This document shows, piece after piece, positions 35,545 through 48,259 of a stretch of 64,000 nt of DNA (its first letter is position 1; each line of letters starts with the position of its first letter). The stretch lies in assembly GCA_018806985.1 (NCBI GenBank), contig JADANN010000031.1, positions 124,001 through 188,000 on the forward strand, written 5' to 3'. This DNA is from Angiostrongylus vasorum. Taxonomy: Eukaryota; Nematoda; Chromadorea; Rhabditida; Metastrongylidae. The translations under genes were made by a program, and so were the position numbers. The notes beneath the pieces were generated by a model, which saw only the letters and a program-made list of their open reading frames with translations, ran no database searches and had not been told where the DNA came from.

Positions 35545-35935
35545 GCCCGTTGCATGTGCCGTCTTCACTTGTTGTGCGGATCCCAGGATAATTTCCACAT
35601 TTTCGGAGTTTTGCTGCTTTAGCCATTGGTTCCTTGGAGTCCTGAGGTCACCCTGGCCAAAGTCTGCCCCAGGTCGTCACTACCACAGCTGTCGTCTTCT
35701 TTGTGGAACGGAGCGAGATTTGCCACCACGCGATTAGTTTGATACCAGGACGGTGGTGGATCCTGGTATTGGTGTAGTCTTAGCTGGGCTTCCTGATGGA
35801 AACGCCCGACAACTGTATTGTTAAATTGCGAGACCCTGTCAGGGATGAATTCTCTGCTGTACATCGTAGCCCGACGTCCAGTAACACCTCCCATCCACGA
35901 TGAGGCGGTAAACCGTTGGTAGGATATGTATAAGA
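35545..35935 (-). repeat. Family B repeat with RTE-like 3' tail
   Basis: Left end CCGTCTTCACTTGTTGTGCG, GATCCCAGGATAATTTCCAC (tail shared with RTE). Body CCCTGGCCAAAGTCTGCCCC, GCGAGATTTGCCACCACGCG, ACCAGGACGGTGGTGGATCC. Right end CCCATCCACGATGAGGCGGT. Confidence 0.82.
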
Positions 35936-36089
35936 GTTAATCTTTGTAAACGGCAAGCACACTGCACTTCACAAGTATATCAGACTATGGTTACTAGAAT
36001 CCCCTTCAGTCACCTTTTCTGAGCGAGATCGCAACGTCCACTGATTTGGGACTTTCTTCTTTTAAAGGCAAGATGTTATATGGGTTGCG

Positions 36090-36500
36090 AAAAGCACATG
36101 TAGATTGTAGCTTTCAGCTCTAAAGTCGTTAGCAGTCATTATTACTAGGCACTGGAACTATGCCTGTCTCCATGTTTTCTATTGCAGCTGGAGTTTCGGA
36201 GATTAGAATGTCAGGCAGTTTTTCACCAATCGAAATATTGGGGTAGGATACGGAGACTACAGAACGAAAAAAGGTTGGTATAGCACTTTTTCTTCAGCTA
36301 CTCCATATCGCTATGCAATGCAGTGATAGACCTGTTTTCGTTCGTCAAGACAAATAGCGGAACATTATAGTCGCACTGATCTCGGCGGCACTTCTTCAGA
36401 CCATATTGTTTTTTAAGCTGTTTCCAGTAACTTTTTTTTCGGCTACAGGTTTGCAAGCCTTTTTTCGAAGGTTTTGCTCACATGTTAATTTTTTATAAGA
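36090..36500 (-). mobile_element. RTE linker-region fragment
   Basis: It is the reverse complement of 38030-38400 (shared blocks: GTAGGATACGGAGACTACAG, GCGGAACATTATAGTCGCAC, GGCGGCACTTCTTCAGACCA). It encodes the linker between endonuclease and RT in a broken frame. Confidence 0.7.
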
Positions 36501-36509
36501 GGTGCTAGG

Positions 36510-37014
36510 GTGCTCCAGTAATATCACAGTGTCCTTTTCTAACTAAAAATATTGTTTCGCCGTATGAGAGCTATTATTCCGATTGCTGCAGGATGCATTG
36601 TCAACATGAAGACGGATACTTTCGCTAAGTAATTGCCCAAGAACCTTTCCGTATCCTTGGAATGTGCTGGGCGAAGTTGGGAGGTCACTTTATTCTAGCG
36701 ACGAGAACCGTCCTATATAAAAGGGCAATGCTAAATGACGCAACATCACTCGTATTCGTGAGATGTAGCACTCAACTCGAATTTACTTCATGCGACTACG
36801 AATATCCACATCCCAAAGACGAGCTGCTGTGATAGAGTTGAATCATTGCTGCCACAAAAAGGTAATAGCTCGAAAACGTTAGGGGATTTCAATAACACCT
36901 TTCAGACCTTTTATAACAACGTCGTTTTAGGATAATAATCTAGGAAAATATATGACTCAGTGTCTACATTGTGGAGGAACTCTGCTCGTCGCACATCACA
37001 ATTTTTCCTTTTTT
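36510..37014. other. Nothing recognised
   Basis: Spacer between repeat fragments, no feature identified. Confidence 0.4.
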
Positions 37015-37270
37015 ATCATTTTATACGATCCTTCTTCACATCTATTATGTGGATCTCAGCACCTCTCGCATTCCATTCATTTTCTCGCATCCATCATTAA
37101 TGAAGTTGTTCCAACTTCTATGAGTGACTTCTTCCGCTGCTTGAGCATTCTCATTTCACCTCGAATGTCCTAGAATTCTGGTCAAAACGATCCGCTCTGG
37201 AGTCCTAAGATAGGAGAGCCGGAGCTTTCCCAACTGGATTGCAGAGAGTAATGTTTTCCCGGAGAAGTCC
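37015..37270 (-). repeat. Family C SINE-like fragment
   Basis: Reverse orientation: CTATTATGTGGATCTCAGCA, CGCATCCATCATTAATGAAG, CTTGAGCATTCTCATTTCAC and GAGTCCTAAGATAGGAGAGC match the reverse complement of the 17232 and 33637 copies. The minus open frame 37506-37156 runs through this repeat and is not taken as a gene. Confidence 0.65.
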
Positions 37271-38029
37271 GTTAGCAATTTTCTTACATCGGAGGGATGA
37301 GAGGCTTGGTAAGCTTTGGAAGGGTATCGAGCAAGCACCGTATTTATGATGACCGGCATCAATGCCACTGTGCTATCCTCCGTTATCACAAAAAGCTCAA
37401 GGAATGAGCTATTCTGTTTGCGCATATGAAGCACCTCCGAAATTTCACTATAGCGAATTGCTTGAGTATCATTCAAAGCGGTCGTTGATTTTCTGAGCTT
37501 CTTCAACTTTTCAATTAGCCTTAGATCTTCCGGAGGAGTTGACGTACTTACATTAAGTTCTTCTTAACAAATAGATGTTACGATGCAGCATAAGAAGAGT
37601 GGGTAGATGTCATGGAAATGAATGAGACGCGAAAATACAGCGCAATTAATGCCCTTTGTCACAGCCAATAAGAAGATGAGCTTGGCCGTAAACATTGATT
37701 TGTTTTCTGAAAAATTAAGTGATAGAATAGCATTCCCAATGTTGAAGGAACGTGAACCAATAAAGGCTTTGACTGTCCCACCATTCACACCACAACTCAA
37801 AAGCATATAGAAGAAGCCGACATGTTCTAAGAATCGAAGAATTCTTACAGCGGAGACAATTCTGTCAGGTCATCCATAGCTAAATTCAATGCTAAATGTG
37901 ATCTCATGAGAATGCCGGAAAAAATATCACAGCGAAACATATGGGCTAGAATGGAAAAAACAGGGTGAGAAGCTGGGTGATTGCATCGTAATAATCAATA
38001 CCATCTGAGCAAGATCTTAGAAAAAAAGG

Positions 38030-38430
38030 CTTACAAGATCTAGGCGAAAAAAGTTATTGGAAGCAGCTCAAAAACAATGTGGTCTGAAGAAGTGCAGCCG
38101 AGACCAGTGCGACTATAATGTTCCGCTATTTGCCATGACGAACGAAAATAGGACTATCACTAAATTCCACAGCGATATGGAGTAGCTGAAGAAAAAGTGC
38201 TATACAGACCTTTTTCGTTCTGTAGTCTCCGTATCGTACCCCAATATTTCAACTGGTGAGAAACTGTCTGGCATTCTAATCTCCGAAACTCCAGTTGCGA
38301 TAGGAAACGTGCAGGGAGGTATAGTTCCAGAGCCTAGTAATAATGACTGCTAACGACCATAGAACTGGAAGCCACAATTTACATGTACTTCTCGCTACAC
38401 ATATAACAATAGTAATTTGGCCACGGATCT
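38030..38430 (+). mobile_element. RTE linker-region fragment, forward
   Basis: Peptide blocks SRDQCDYNVPLFAMTNENRT, KCYTDLFRSVVSVSYPNIST and the ISETPVAIGNV segment match the RTE linker region (compare CRRDLCDYHVSQSALMNEDR on the minus strand near 60.8 kb). Interrupted by stops. Confidence 0.75.
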
Positions 38431-38439
38431 CCCTCATAG

Positions 38440-38960
38440 AATGATCCAATGTCAGTTAGTCGCGAAGCAACGTATTGCGTCCCAGAGGGCCTGTAGCGTG
38501 TTAATCGCGGATCAAACCGACGTTTGTTTCCCTTAGAAGTAAGTGGATCCAGGAGATCGACTCCCTGTTTCTGATACGCCGATTTGGCATATACGTTAGG
38601 TATTTACGAAGACGTATTCATGCAAGCGTGAGTACATTCTTGTTTATGTGGATTGTATTCTACGAGTCAATTCGGCCAAAAGCCTGCAATAATGTAACAA
38701 GGAAGTATATCGGAGGCGGTTAGAGTCTCCTCCAGCAAACAAACTCTACGTCTAGCCAAGGAGAGACCGAAAAGCCACCCGCGATATGCCCTTCGGAGGT
38801 GAAGCTATACGGGTGTATCAAACGCTAAATACAATTAAATAAACGAGCCTCATTTTCCTGACTCCGAAAGAGTTCCTGATTCGGCAACGTTGGGTAGGAC
38901 GAGAACGCGAAGGCTGCTAAAATCTCAGGTCCATTCTAGGCTGCTTAAATCTTAAAGGAC
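38440..38960. other. Possible RTE 5' flank, otherwise nothing recognised
   Basis: About 520 bp between an RTE fragment and the start of the next RTE element. No other feature. Confidence 0.35.
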
Positions 38961-38964
38961 CAAA

Positions 38965-41820
38965 ATGACTATCTGTACCTAAAACAAACGTCCATCTTCA
39001 TCTGAGTTCTCAATTGAGGACTTGATCATGCAAGCGAGAAAGATAAGGCAAAACGTCATTGGAAAGGCCGAGACAAAAAACGCCGTCTGTGACACCGGAG
39101 AAGAACTGCTCCTCGGAACATGCGACAGCAGAAGTGTCGGCGGCGTCGGCATTCTCCTCAGGACGAGTTTGGTCATAAACACCGATTCATTTGGAACAAC
39201 TAGAGAGATGTCGATCAATACCAACTTTTACAATCTTCGTCGTTTGCGCACCGACATCAAGTCATGAAAAGAAGAAGTCGATGATTTAGATTTACAGAAT
39301 AGTCTATACACTCTTCAGCGTCATCATTGGAAATTTTAACGCTAAGACAGAATCCAGAAGAAGATCTGAAAGATATTACACTGGGATCCACGAATTAGAA
39401 TGAAACGAGCAACGTGAGCATCTGACTGACTTTGTTAAGACGACCAAGTCCATTCATGGTAACTAGCAATTGCACAAGACCCACCCTCAACGCCGGAAGT
39501 GGGAGTTTCCTAATGGAAAGTACCAAAACGAAGTGGACAACACCATAGTAAATGGAAGGTTTTACTTGACCGATGTCGCTGTTGTCTCAAAAGTCCACAA
39601 GGGATCGGACCATACTCTCCTCGTGCAAGATTTCATTCCTCGTGGGAAAGAAAAATACCCGTTAAATTTAAAAAGCGATGTCCCTACACCATTGTAAAGT
39701 GGGTCTTTTCAGTTCATTAGTCAGCTACTTAGAAGAGCGGCTCTTGATAACGTCGATAACAAATACAATGGGCTCATTCACCATTTTTTACTGGCGCTAT
39801 GGAAGCTTGAAGTTCAAAAGTCACCAAGAGAAGTCAGACTCCAGAAACACTCGAGCTGATACGCCAACGTAGTATCGCACGGGTTGCAGACAACCGCCAA
39901 CTCAGGCCCGAATTTACAAAACATTGCAGACAAGCGACAGAAGAAGAGCTTAAAGAGAGAACAGCAGCAGTTACAGTCGAAGCTGCAAAAAACTGAAAAA
40001 CGCATTCGCAAAGTCCACCGATGCTTCGCAAACTACAAATCCGAGATGATTGCACTCCGAGGCTCGGACGAAACAGTGGAAACGTCCAGAAAGGCAGTGG
40101 AGAAAATCATTCATGATTGCTACTCTGATCTTGTCAGTAGCCACGTCCTTCTGCCGTCATATGTAATAATGGAGGATTGATATGTCGCATTATCGCTTCT
40201 CCCTTCCGAAATCCGACGTGCTGTCTCATCTGTGAAAAAATCGAAGAACGCTTTGTCCGGGCAGGATAAAAATCACAACACCTGAAAAAACTTACACCAT
40301 TCCTCATAAACACATTCGCTCGGCTCGTCATTCGTTACTTGTATAAATGTAAGGTTCCTACTCAGTGGAAGACGTGGAAGACAAACAAGACCGTGCTATT
40401 GTTCAAGAAGGGTGACCTCCACGATATCGGCAACTATCGCCGAAATCTGCTTGCTGTCTGTCGTCTACCAAGTTTTCACTGGATCCATCCTAAACGGGGT
40501 TGACAGAACACTGGAAAAGGTAGAGCCAGGTGAACATGCAGCGTTTCGAAAAGGATTCTCAGTAGTGGGCTACATCCAAACGATACGAAGACTCATTGGT
40601 ATCGCGAGAGTACAAGAGACCACTCTTTCTCACTTTCATCGATTTACAGAAGACCTTTGATTCAATTGAGATAGAAGTAGTCATGGGAGCCCTTGATAGT
40701 CAAAGAGTCCCTACTCAGTACACAAAGATTCTTCGTGAGCTGAACAAGAATTTCACAACCAAGATATCACCATTCTACAACGATATTAACATTGATGTGA
40801 AAAGAGGGGCTAGGCAAGGCGATACCATCTCGCCAAAATTATTTACCGCCACCCTCCAGAACGTCATTTGAACATTAGAATGGGATAATATGGGAGTGAA
40901 AATCGATGGTCGGCTCGGCAGCTACATCATCTTCGCTTTGCTGATGACATCGTCCTTATAACACCAAACATTAGTCAAGGAAAACGTATGCTTGCCGACT
41001 TTGGTAAAGCCTGTGGAAAGATTGGTCTCCGACTAAATCTCACAAAAGCGATGTTCATTAGGAATGAATTGGTTGCCAGTACTCCATTCTTGCTCAACGG
41101 AATGAATGGAATATGAATGCTCCAATTACATCTGTCTAGGTCAGGAAATCAACATGGTGGGCGACAATGCTCCATAGCTGAGCACGAGTAAACGAGCGGC
41201 TTCGAGAGTTTTCAAGAGCATCGAGGATGTAGTGAATGGAAGAAAGAACGTCCATCTCTGTGCCCACCACGATTGTTCCTCCCCCTTAACGTACAGAAAC
41301 CTAGTCGCTGGCTAAGTGGGAGGAATGATCACTCTGCGTTACTGAACGTCGAACGCGCAGCCGAAAGGACAGTGATAGGAGTACCCCGTGTCACACAAGT
41401 AAGGGAAGAGATCCAAAGCTCGGACCTGCGTCAACGATCAAAAAATAAAAGATGTTGTTCTGTACTGTTGAAAATAAGTTGGGCTGGACACGTAGTGCGT
41501 ATGAAGGACAGCCGTTAAGAACAGCGGTGAATGAATGGATTGCTCGAGAAGGCAAACCTACAACAGGAAGAACACCGACCCGATGTTCATAATTCTTAAG
41601 GGATACTGTAGAAGAAATATACGATGCCCGAGAAGTCCCTAGAGGGAGCAGAACTCGACTCGCTCGACGAACAATGGGGCAACAGGTGATACAGGTGCGG
41701 TGAACACGACCATGCTTATATTAACGAAGGCATGCAACATTTTACAGGAACGAGAGAAATACTCTGTTGCGCGAGCCATTGCAGAACATACTGATTTTAC
41801 AACATTGGTAATCGCAGCAA
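38965..41820 (+). mobile_element. Near full-length degenerate RTE retrotransposon
   Basis: An ATG at 38965 opens MTICT and is followed at once by a stop in place of the usual Tyr. The AP-endonuclease part follows (QARKIRQNVIGKAETKN, GEELLLGTCDSRSVGGVGI), then HTLLVQDF near 39.6 kb, a linker at 39884-40160, and reverse transcriptase with RKGFSVVGYIQTI, LTFIDLQKTFDSIE, RGARQGDTISPKLFTATL and an intact LRFADDIVL active-site block at 40931-40957. The C-terminal part reads AGHVVRMKDSR and YDAREVPRGSRTR. Several stops and frameshifts make it inactive. RTE elements copy RNA into genomic nicks and mobilise SINEs in trans; here the residual ORF is a fossil. Confidence 0.92.
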
Positions 41821-41821
41821 T

Positions 41822-42112
41822 GAAAGGATAAAGGATAAAGCTGTCGGCATTGATCAATCCCTCGGGGATGCACCATGCATTCCACTTCATTCAGTATCGT
41901 TTGGAGGTGATTGAATGCATATCTGGCCTTTACATGACTCGCGGTGGCCTACCGATGTATCGAGTCAGTGCTGCTATCCTCCCAGACAAGTCTGGCACCA
42001 ATCTGCCGACTCCAGAGAGATGGAAGCATTGGTGGGCCATGGGCGCGTGGATCGATTGAACGGTGTGTCGCAGTGGCGCCTCCAACCACTGCGTAGCGCC
42101 CTATTGCAGTAA
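41822..42112 (-). mobile_element. S1 SINE-like element with probable target-site duplication
   Basis: Good reverse copy: CTCGGGGATGCACCATGCAT, GGTGATTGAATGCATATCTG, GACTCGCGGTGGCCTACCGA, AGACAAGTCTGGCACCAATC and the head CGCAGTGGCGCCTCCAACCA. Flanks ATCGCAGCAAT and ATTGCAGTAAT could be an aged duplication. It sits just beyond the RTE 3' end. Confidence 0.82.
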
Positions 42113-45100
42113 TAGGGGTTTTAATGCAACTTGAGAATTACACCAAACAGAGTATAAAGTCATGATAGGGAATTCGTTCTTTTAAGAAACTTTCATTCTA
42201 ATTTGCAATGAAGAGCTTGAAAATCTGTTTTGTCTTGGAAAAACGCGCACAACATTCTTGCAACGACTCTTTAATCATCTAGCGTTTTCTTCTCTAGTCT
42301 TCGCAAGATCAGATGTTATGAAACTATGGTCCCCAGTTTAAAGAGGACGCTTTTCGATGATACCAATTAGCCGTTGACAACGGTTTGCAACATTTATGGA
42401 AGACAGTCTAGTAACCAATTCCTACAGAATCGACTGTCAGTTAGGAAACATACGTGGCTGCGTTAACCGAATAAAGAGTTATTTCTTCCTAAAAAACCGT
42501 CGCTATAAGGCAACATTAGAATCATACTTAAGATCTACAGAGTTGTAGTACCTTGGTGGCCCACACTGCCCATTTTAACATCGCGGGAAATGAGTTGATC
42601 TGCTATGTCAGAGTGTTGTCTCCGCAGCTGAGACGCCCGGAAGGAATGCCACTGTGGTCGTCCCATAATCACACCGAACATTAAGAGCTGCACAATTGCC
42701 GTTTTGGTCTAGTTCAGTGGCAGTTTTGAACATAATCACATTATTGAGTCCCACCTCTGAAAATTTATTAAGAATCACTGTAAAAGCTGGTGTGTACCGG
42801 AATACCTTATATTTTCATTCGCTAAGCAGTCCACGTATCATGGTGGATTTATCTGCTCAGAGCAAACATCGAATAATTGGCTAAAGATACATAAAAACCT
42901 TCAGTTCTAGTGAGTTGTTGATTTTCCTTAGTGAGCTGTTGGTGCATGCATCGTTGCGTACATGAAATTAATGGTCAAGGTCCTAGAAGAACTCAGAAAC
43001 CACTCTGAAGGTGATGCTTGTAAAGCAACACTAAAGATTGTCGAATAAGTGATAGAACTCCAGCTTTATCAAGTAAAAGTGGTATATTCAAAGCGTTGTG
43101 TCTAGAATTCTCAGTGATAAAGAAGATGCTGATAGCCTAGAGAAAGGCACTGGAGTTGTTGCAGCACAAGAGTCCTCATTCTGTTCATCGACGAGTTTGT
43201 AATCCTCAAACCATTCTAAAAACGACGGTGATAACCGTGATTATTAAACCACAATTTCCAGTCGTATCTAACAAATAACACGTGATTGTCTGTATTTAAG
43301 GCCTCCTCAATCCTGACATAAACATCAAATTAATAATTGTATAAATATCATTGGCCTGACCGTAGGGCGTAACTTCAAACGTGTTTATCAGAAAGGCGTA
43401 CCAACCATTTCTCAGAAAAAAACTTAAGGAGACTCCCCTTCAGCTTCCCTCCACAGCCAGCTACACTCCTCATTCCCCCATCGGCGTTGCTAAGCCTGCC
43501 CATTGTTCTGTTCTAGCCACTATCTTTCGTTTCTTTATTGCACGCTTATTACATATAGTCAGCGGGCTCGTCGACCGCCCCACTAGTGCAGACAATGAAT
43601 AATATGGTCCCGGTGCAACACAGTGTTTGTTCCGATGAGCCGTAGAAAGTGCCCACTTCACAATGGCACAGTGCGTCCCGCTAGGCGACTTGTCCCACAA
43701 CTGCTTGACTACCATTATTAGCACAATAAAAAGGATAATCGTATTTCGTGTTTAATAAGTTATACTTAGTCGTATATTTCTTACAATACCTTTCCAATGG
43801 GATAACCTTACCCCCGACCTACTGAAGTGTTTCTGCAGACAAAACCCACATAACGGAATAGACGGTAGTTTCGAAGTGTCATGCGTCAGGACTAATATGT
43901 AATATGTCGGTTGAGCTTGAAAACTTCAAAGGCAGGCCAGTCGATAATGGACTGAACTAGCCCAACAATGAGTGAGAGCTCCGTGATCTTTTGACGCGAC
44001 ACACTGAATGGAAGATTCTCGTTGTTCTTTGTAACTACATTCTGAGCCGTCAATTTTATCAAAACTACATCGCGTTGAGTTTTAACACTTCTCCGAAATC
44101 CACGGAAAAGCAGTTTCCACAGTGCTAGCCATACCGAAAAACTTCTACGTCCGTTACGACCGTGGTCTGCTGGAACTCACTGAGAGTTTACAAGAACAGT
44201 TCGAAAAGTCGCTGGACAGCCAGCGTCGACGTCAATCTACTGAAACACGAAGGACTGGAGCTTAATGAAAAAAAACAACAGTTTTATCGTCATTTTGCTC
44301 AACTTTAAATTGAATGCCATATTTTACAGACAGATGTGAGTGCAGGCGCTACTGTTACACCTATTATGGATCATCAGCTTACATTTGAAGCTTCTGTGGT
44401 TCTCGGGCGCTACCTGAATCACTCATCGCTACATCCTAACACTTCATATTTTCGAGAGATCAGCAGGCATAACAAGGCTGTGCATGCCCGCAGGTTTAAC
44501 AAATTCAGCACGTTGTTCGCCACAAACCTACTTCCACATGCAGTCCGAATTTTAAAACAGCGTAGCTCTTGCAGCACCTTATTAGTGAAGGCTGTTGTCA
44601 TCGTGCACTCCCGGTGTTCATGATGCTCTTGAGCGAAATTCCGAACCTGCGATCGCTCCTGGTTCACCACTACCAAGCAGAACTTTCATCGTAAGGGAGA
44701 CTAGAAGGCACCTTTGGTATCAACGTGAGGATATAAAGAGGTCATAAGCGGCTCTTCTTGTATTAGTATTTGTTGTCCTAAATGTTGGTGCAAACTGAGT
44801 CTTCATTATTGTTTAAGCTTATCGGGTATATTAGCAAATTTACGCTCGTTTCGTCACACGCATGAACAGTTGTTCCTGTTTAGAGAATTGAGTTTCTCCT
44901 GGGCAATCGGTGGAAGATCGAATTGCTCATGTACGTGGTCAGCTCATACTATTATCACTTCTTGAAACACTTATCTACAGTTTGTACTTTTTCGTTGATA
45001 CTACAAATTTTTATTACTTGGTAGTGTCATTTGTTGGAGTTAACTATACAATGGCCTACAGTTTTATTTATGGTTGAAGTGCCATTTCTGACATGTCAAC

Positions 45101-45513
45101 GGTTAGTGAGTGCCTCTCCCTACTGGGATCGCAGTAATTTTCGACTCCATTTTTCAAAAAACGGTTTTCCAGCTGTCTTTCTCAGGAATCCTAAGCATGG
45201 AGAATTTGGCTCACTTACAGTAGTCTTCTGCTTCCTTCAATGCATACAGAATTTTAGCTCATGGTTTCAGAAAGGAGAACCGAAGTTGTCATGTAATCGC
45301 AAACATGACAGCGAACGTGTAAAAAAATGAAAGATACATCTCAGAGGGAAAGCAGAAATATGCGGCTCCACAGTCACGGCGAAAGTGGATGCGTATGACA
45401 GCGTTTATTGGCTGCATAATTTTTCAAATTTCTTCAAGCCGTTTTCTGCTCAAAGAGAAATTAAAAAGGTAGACTTTAGCTCGCTGCATTTATTCTGCGG
45501 CTTTGCTCTTCAG

Positions 45514-45674
45514 TGAGCACATCTCGTTTCCCTAATCCAGGCTTAGGACAAACAAGTAGCGTTAGCGGAAGTCTTCCATTTCAGGAAGAATCCCGTCTTA
45601 TGTATGTTGGCACACTGGTCTGTTTTACAGTGGAGATGGAGAGAGAGCTTGACATGCACACAAAGCAGATCCAA
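45514..45674 (+). CDS. Duplicated coding-like exon with SNARE-motif resemblance (left copy)
   Basis: It is bounded by CTCTTCAG and GTAAGT and its frame is open throughout. The peptide ends TLVCFTVEMERELDMHTKQI then Q. That stretch resembles the Qbc-SNARE half motif of SNAP-25/SNAP-29 proteins (MAVDMGNEID-QN-QID type), with the Gln of KQI at the zero-layer position. The next candidate exon (from 46065) does not continue the hydrophobic heptads well. The right-arm copy at 56225-56065 differs at only about three residues. I infer a fragment of a SNARE-like gene. It may be a duplicated pseudogene. Confidence 0.3.
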
Positions 45675-46064
45675 GTAAGTATTTACACATATTTGCAATT
45701 TCAAGAGAAGACAATGTTTTGACGGTGTTTCTATTTTGAGGATAAATTCTGCATCATCGTCGCTCCGTTGAACCGGTACCAAATTGCCGTCGCATCCCCT
45801 GTGTATATGAGTTTATGTTATGTCCAGACGTTAATTAAGGGAAGCACATCGAAGTGGACGGACAGTTTCATTCAGTAGTTAAATTGGGATAGAGAGTGCT
45901 GCGAAGTGTATAACAATGATGAGAATGTGTTCTAACCAACTAGTGGCAACGTTAATTAGTTCTTAATGCAGTTTTGTGCTCATGTCTTATGTTTTGCTTA
46001 TGTCCTTCATATAATAAACTTTTTTCTTTCTACGGCGTATAATTGCACTGCTTGTGACCCACAG

Positions 46065-46160
46065 CAGAGCAATGGTCGTCGTAATGAGGGACGGTTCCAC
46101 AGACGTTTGAAGGATGACCTAAACTACGTGCCTAATGAAAATTCCATTGCTGAATGAGAA
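46065..46160 (+). pseudogene. Candidate following exon in left arm, frame broken relative to right copy
   Basis: After GACCCACAG the frame reads RRNEGRFHRRLKDDLNYVPN, then stops at 46157-46159. The right-arm counterpart (from 55368, minus) keeps reading through NEKLHCWMSRIYFSDYTEPD and PVLPIWPIP because of an indel difference just after PNE. The acceptor AG is conserved in both arms. Function unknown. Confidence 0.3.
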
Positions 46161-46529
46161 GGATCTCTTTAACTTTAGTGGCTATGCCGAACCAGATCCG
46201 GTCTTACCAATTTGGCCTATTCGTGACAACAATGTGTTTTTTTTTATTTTAAGTGTCCATATTTTTCAAAAACTGCAGTTTTAATTTCGTTTACGTCAGA
46301 GGTTTGTAAAGGATACAAGGAGCATATTTTCGACTTTGCGACAATGATAATTTTACACTGAAGTGTTTTGAGTCTAAACTTTAAAAAAACTCGAGCTGAA
46401 GTGTTTTAAACACAACTTTTCGGCCGTAAGCACTAACTATGCATTCGGGTGCAACATCGTATTCGCCTGTGAGTAATCTCGCTCATTCCATTGCCTCGGT
46501 TTTTCAAATAAAATTTGGATCATAAAAAG

Positions 46530-46800
46530 GATGAATTTCTCAACGATGATCCATCCCTGAGGGATGAGCCATGCACTCGACTTCATTAACTATGCGTTAG
46601 AGATTATTGAATGCAAATCTGGTCTATATGATGATTCGCCGTGGCCTACCGAAGTATCGAGTCGGAGTGCTAACCACCCAGACATCTTCGTTACCAGGCT
46701 GCCGATCGTGAAGGAATGAAAAGCATGGTGAACTTAGATCGTGGTATCGAATCCAGCTCTATTGCAGGACGCCTCTAAGCAGCGTTTTGCGCGGCTCCTC
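46530..46800 (-). repeat. S1 SINE-like element inside the left arm
   Basis: Reverse copy: CATCCCTGAGGGATGAGCCA, GATTATTGAATGCAAATCTG, GCCGTGGCCTACCGAAGTAT. Its partner in the right arm is at 54640-54925, so this insertion predates the duplication. Confidence 0.75.
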
Positions 46801-46934
46801 GGCTATAATACCCGGACAAATAGGATTTGTGGATTCGTATTGTATTAAGTAAGGTTGTACGATTTTGGTAATAATCTATACGATTTAATGGGTCTTACTA
46901 GGTTGCGAATGGATCAAATTATTTTTCTGCCATA

Positions 46935-48165
46935 TACATCACTCATATATTTCACATTTTACTGAACATTGTGTTTCTTCATTTCAGCGGACGAGCATCG
47001 ATTAGAGGTACAACTCATCTCAACCCTCGTAGGCATGTCCAACCTACATGATTTAGCACACTGCTTTCCGTACATCACAACAATTCACTTGCGAGTTTCA
47101 GTAACATCATTGGATTGATAAAGGATTTCCTACTGGTAGCCTTTAGCAGCCATGGAAGAAACCGCGAACGTTGCTCACATGATTGGGCAGAAATGTATGA
47201 AGATCTGTGAGATGCTCTACGTCATACATAGATTCTAGTGGTACTTTAATATGGAGCAAATGCGGTGTCTTTTACGTATTCCACGAACAGTGTTCTACAG
47301 TAATTTATGATTTCAGTACTCAAATCGAAATATCAACACCAACAGTTGTTGTGTTTTTCAGGTGTACTCTTCTGTTCTTTACAGAAGTCACATCCACACA
47401 TTTTGCTGTAAGAAACTACCAGGTTGAAATTTTTGCTGCACTTTGTGCTGCCAGTCCTTTTCGAATAGTTCTATTCGTTGTCAACGCTTCAAACGGTGAG
47501 CAACTGGTTCGTTTTCTATAGCATCTTCTTCCTTCTTTCTAGGACTTTTTTTTCCAAGAACTACTGGTTTTCTTTTTTTTGCCAAAGTTGCCATCTGTTA
47601 AGATTTCCGGAGACTGTAGTGGCTTACTGTTAAACTCGGACCCTGACTATGCCTTTCATCTCGAAAAGCTACCGATATTTGGATTAATTGGGCTCGTTCT
47701 TCTAATCGAAGCGTTTTTGAATTGAACTATAAAGATGCAGAGGTTTGAGGAAAACAAGAAATCTCAAATGGTCTTTGAACCAGCGATTACCCTCGTCGGA
47801 GAATCACATGCAATTGACCACGCGAACCGAGACTCTTGCTTTGCCTTCCTCCCGGCCATTTTTTTTCCGTTTTCTTTGACGAGTGGAAGCTTATAGCAAC
47901 GATAGAGTAGGAGGAAAACTGATTGAGGGAATGCCAAATGTTTTCGTATGGTGCGGTGGATAACACGCGAGCACGTGGGAAAGATTATCGCGGGTTCGCA
48001 GCCACGATGAGGTCCCGAGTTTTACTCAAATCTCAGTGGCCTCGTGGCTGTATTTCAAATCGTACCCTTCCACGAAAAAAACAACAGACAGAAAAGAAAA
48101 GATAAGTAAAAAATGAAACGCCGCGTTCTGCAGTGTTTCAGTTCCTTAAAAACGATGAAGCTGGG
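46935..48165. other. Spacer of the inverted structure, no gene recognised
   Basis: A + strand open frame at 47207-47521 (ending NASNGEQLVRFL) has no recognisable domain. No repeat family identified. Confidence 0.4.
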
Positions 48166-48167
48166 AA

Positions 48168-48250
48168 CTCATTAAGCATCGTTAGAGGTGACTGAATGCA
48201 TATATGGCCTTTACAATGAATTGCGGTAGCTTACCGATATTCAAGTCCTT
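48168..48250 (-). repeat. S1 SINE-like fragment
   Basis: CATTAAGCATCGTTAGAGGT, GACTGAATGCATATATGGCC and GAATTGCGGTAGCTTACCG match the S1 body in reverse. Confidence 0.65.
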
Positions 48251-48259
48251 GTGATGACG

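Larger units (their letters stand above)
42300..46930 (+). repeat. Left arm of a large inverted duplication
   Basis: This arm is the reverse complement of 54506-59115. Homology runs from about 42300 (GATGATACC...GGTTTGCAACATTTATG) to about 46930 (ATTATTTTTCTGC). Identity is very high over about 43225-45935 and clearly lower outside. The arm contains a SNARE-like exon, an S1 copy at 46530-46800 and about 400 bp (44075-44485) that the right arm lacks. Confidence 0.9.
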
